From the NCBI GenBank assembly GCA_965262585.1, contig OZ253546.1, positions 186,001 through 250,000 of the forward strand: a stretch of 64,000 nt of DNA, in the 5' to 3' direction. The notes beneath the pieces were generated by a model. It was given only the letters and a program-made list of their open reading frames with translations. It had not been told where the DNA came from and ran no database searches. Numbering within the stretch: position 1 is the stretch's first letter; the number at the start of each line of letters is the position of its first letter. The position numbers were made by a program, and so were the translations under genes. Shown here piece after piece: positions 62,924 through 64,000 of this stretch. Source of the DNA: JAHRAW01 sp965262585 (GTDB taxonomy: Bacteria; Pseudomonadota; Gammaproteobacteria; Arenicellales; Poriferihabitantaceae).

Positions 62924-63772
62924 ATGCAATTCACCCACGAACGCGAATTTACCTATTCCCGCACTTACCGAGGCCCGGTGCGCTGCGTCATCCTCGACTG
63001 GGCTGGCACCACCATGGACTTCGGTTGCATGGCGCCGGCCGTGGTTTTTTGTCAGGTATTTGAAAAAGCCGGTGTCCCCATCAGCATCGAAGAAGCGCGT
63101 GTCCCCATGGGCGCGCATAAAAAAATCCACATCGGTTTGATTTGTGAAATCCCGAGCGTACGCCGACGCTGGGTCGAAGCCCACGGCAGCGAACCGACCG
63201 AACAGGATGTCGTCCGCATGTTTGACGATTTCGTGCCCATGCAGGAAGCTTGCCTGTCGGAGTATTCGCAACTGATACCGGGCACCCTCGAAGTGATTGG
63301 CGAATGCCAAAAGCGCAAATATAAAATCGGCTCTACTTCCGGCTACTTGCCGGGCATGCTGGCGATTAATCAGGCGGACGCCGCCAAACAAGGCTATGTT
63401 CCCGATGCCACTTTCGGCGCCGGCGATGTTTTGCGTGGCCGTCCTTTTCCGCATATGGTGTTGCGCAATATGCTAGAACTCGACATCTCGCCGGTGCAAT
63501 CGGTGGTGAAAGTGGACGACACCCTGACCGGCATCGAAGAAGGTTTGAACGCCGGTTCATGGGCGATTGGTCTGGCCATATCCGGAAACGAAGTCGGGGT
63601 TCAACTGGAGCAGTGGAACGCCTTCCCCGAAGAGGTCAAGCAAAAGCACCGCGACCGCATCTATCCCGCCATGTACCAGCGTGGCGCGCACTATGTCATC
63701 GACAGCATCGCCGACTTGATGCCTTGCATTGACGACATCGAAGCGCGCATGAAACGCGGCGACAAACCATGA
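62924..63772 (+). CDS. phnX: Phosphonoacetaldehyde hydrolase
   Basis: A 282-residue HAD enzyme that splits phosphonoacetaldehyde into acetaldehyde and phosphate. The nucleophile Asp lies in ILDWAGTTMDFG, the Schiff-base Lys in VPMGAHKKIHI, and HAD motif II in GSTSGY; VVKVDDTLTGIEEG is motif IV. All key residues are present. Its usual partner phnW (AEP transaminase) is not in the window. Confidence 0.95.
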   Translation: MQFTHEREFTYSRTYRGPVRCVILDWAGTTMDFGCMAPAVVFCQVFEKAGVPISIEEARVPMGAHKKIHIGLICEIPSVRRRWVEAHGSEPTEQDVVRMFDDFVPMQEACLSEYSQLIPGTLEVIGECQKRKYKIGSTSGYLPGMLAINQADAAKQGYVPDATFGAGDVLRGRPFPHMVLRNMLELDISPVQSVVKVDDTLTGIEEGLNAGSWAIGLAISGNEVGVQLEQWNAFPEEVKQKHRDRIYPAMYQRGAHYVIDSIADLMPCIDDIEARMKRGDKP

Positions 63773-63820
63773 CGGAAAGCGACTGACGGGAAGCGGCGCC
63801 CCGCCCTACCCTCTACGAAT

Positions 63821-64000
63821 ATGGATCATGGCTTCTGGCATCAGCGATGGGCGGCGGGGCGACTGGGGTTTCACCAGCAAAAGGTCAATTCCCGGATGCG
63901 GAAATTTTGGAACACAGCGGCACCGGAAAAAAATGGGAAAATTCTGGTGCCGCTGTGCGGTAAGTCGCTGGATATGCTATGGCTGGCCGGGGAAGGATAC
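63821..64000 (+). CDS. tpm: Thiopurine S-methyltransferase (5' part, truncated by window)
   Basis: The first 60 codons of a SAM-dependent methyltransferase. MDHGFWHQRWAAGRLGFHQ and LVPLCGKSLDMLWLA are the hallmark N-terminal motifs of bacterial TPMT. These enzymes methylate thiopurines, selenite or tellurite. The gene runs off the end of the window. Confidence 0.93.
   Translation, partial: MDHGFWHQRWAAGRLGFHQQKVNSRMRKFWNTAAPEKNGKILVPLCGKSLDMLWLAGEGY

Overview
The window is a stretch of Gram-negative chromosome, most likely from a gammaproteobacterium that is not one of the common model species. Supporting this are a complete System I cytochrome c maturation operon (ccmABCDEFGHI), a proteobacterial-type gshA, an OxyR whose redox cysteines fall at E. 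coli positions 199 and 208, an ampD/nagZ muropeptide-recycling pair, an RND efflux pair and an autotransporter beta-barrel. Coding density is high except around one giant surface-protein gene. Short palindromic repeats of the general ATTCCCGC-N4-GCGGGAAT type (like the neisserial dRS3 repeats) are abundant. The species cannot be named from sequence alone.

Layout. 1-660: two 186-bp tandem repeat copies, six to seven copies of a 21-bp repeat, and a promoter. 670-9570: a 2966-residue autotransporter with five long modules (PKD-like, BspA-type/DUF285 repeats, cysteine cap, cadherin-like sandwich). 9571-11280: a gene-free cluster of hairpin repeats whose units lie in inverted orientation to those at 1-415. 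11351-18473: ccmABCDEFGHI. 18480-19867: bactofilin and an M23 peptidase, overlapping. 20059-29365, all on the minus strand: AlaX editing protein, Gfo/Idh/MocA oxidoreductase, OxyR, DUF3501, a small membrane protein, an Fe-S oxidoreductase, rubrerythrin, an MmeI-like restriction-modification enzyme and a peroxiredoxin. 29464-32326: an FMN 2-hydroxyacid dehydrogenase, then amtB-PII on the minus strand. 32619-40388, plus strand: a FemAB-like acetyltransferase, a YiiX-like papain-fold protein, a small PD-(D/E)XK-like protein, gmk, rpoZ, spoT, a low-molecular-weight phosphatase, an L,D-transpeptidase and nagZ. 40401-45673, minus: a GIY-YIG protein and an RND pump with its adaptor. 45725-48549, plus: a thiamine-pyrophosphokinase-like protein, aroE, a 5'-nucleotidase and a small membrane protein. 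48587-52881, minus: tRNA-Phe, ampD, a CYTH phosphatase and two CNNM/CorC-type proteins. 53049-55313: ppk1. 55331-59896, minus: Trm112-like, sterol-desaturase-like, class IV aminotransferase, AsmA and DusA. 60038-64000, plus: gshA, class I aldolase, tRNA-Arg(CCU), phnX and the start of a thiopurine methyltransferase.

How the genes work together. The ccm genes make haem-loaded cytochromes c. OxyR, rubrerythrin, the Fe-S oxidoreductase, DUF3501 and the Prx5-type peroxiredoxin look like a peroxide-defence neighbourhood. AmtB and PII handle ammonium. gmk-rpoZ-spoT and ppk1 touch (p)ppGpp and polyphosphate metabolism. NagZ, AmpD, the L,D-transpeptidase, M23 peptidase and bactofilin act on the cell wall.

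The most unusual feature is the giant BspA-type autotransporter enclosed by inverted clusters of covarying hairpin repeats. Secondary points of interest are the membrane protein inserted in the peroxide-defence operon, the MmeI-like enzyme, an undescribed PD-(D/E)XK-like gene before gmk, and a PII protein with a divergent T-loop.
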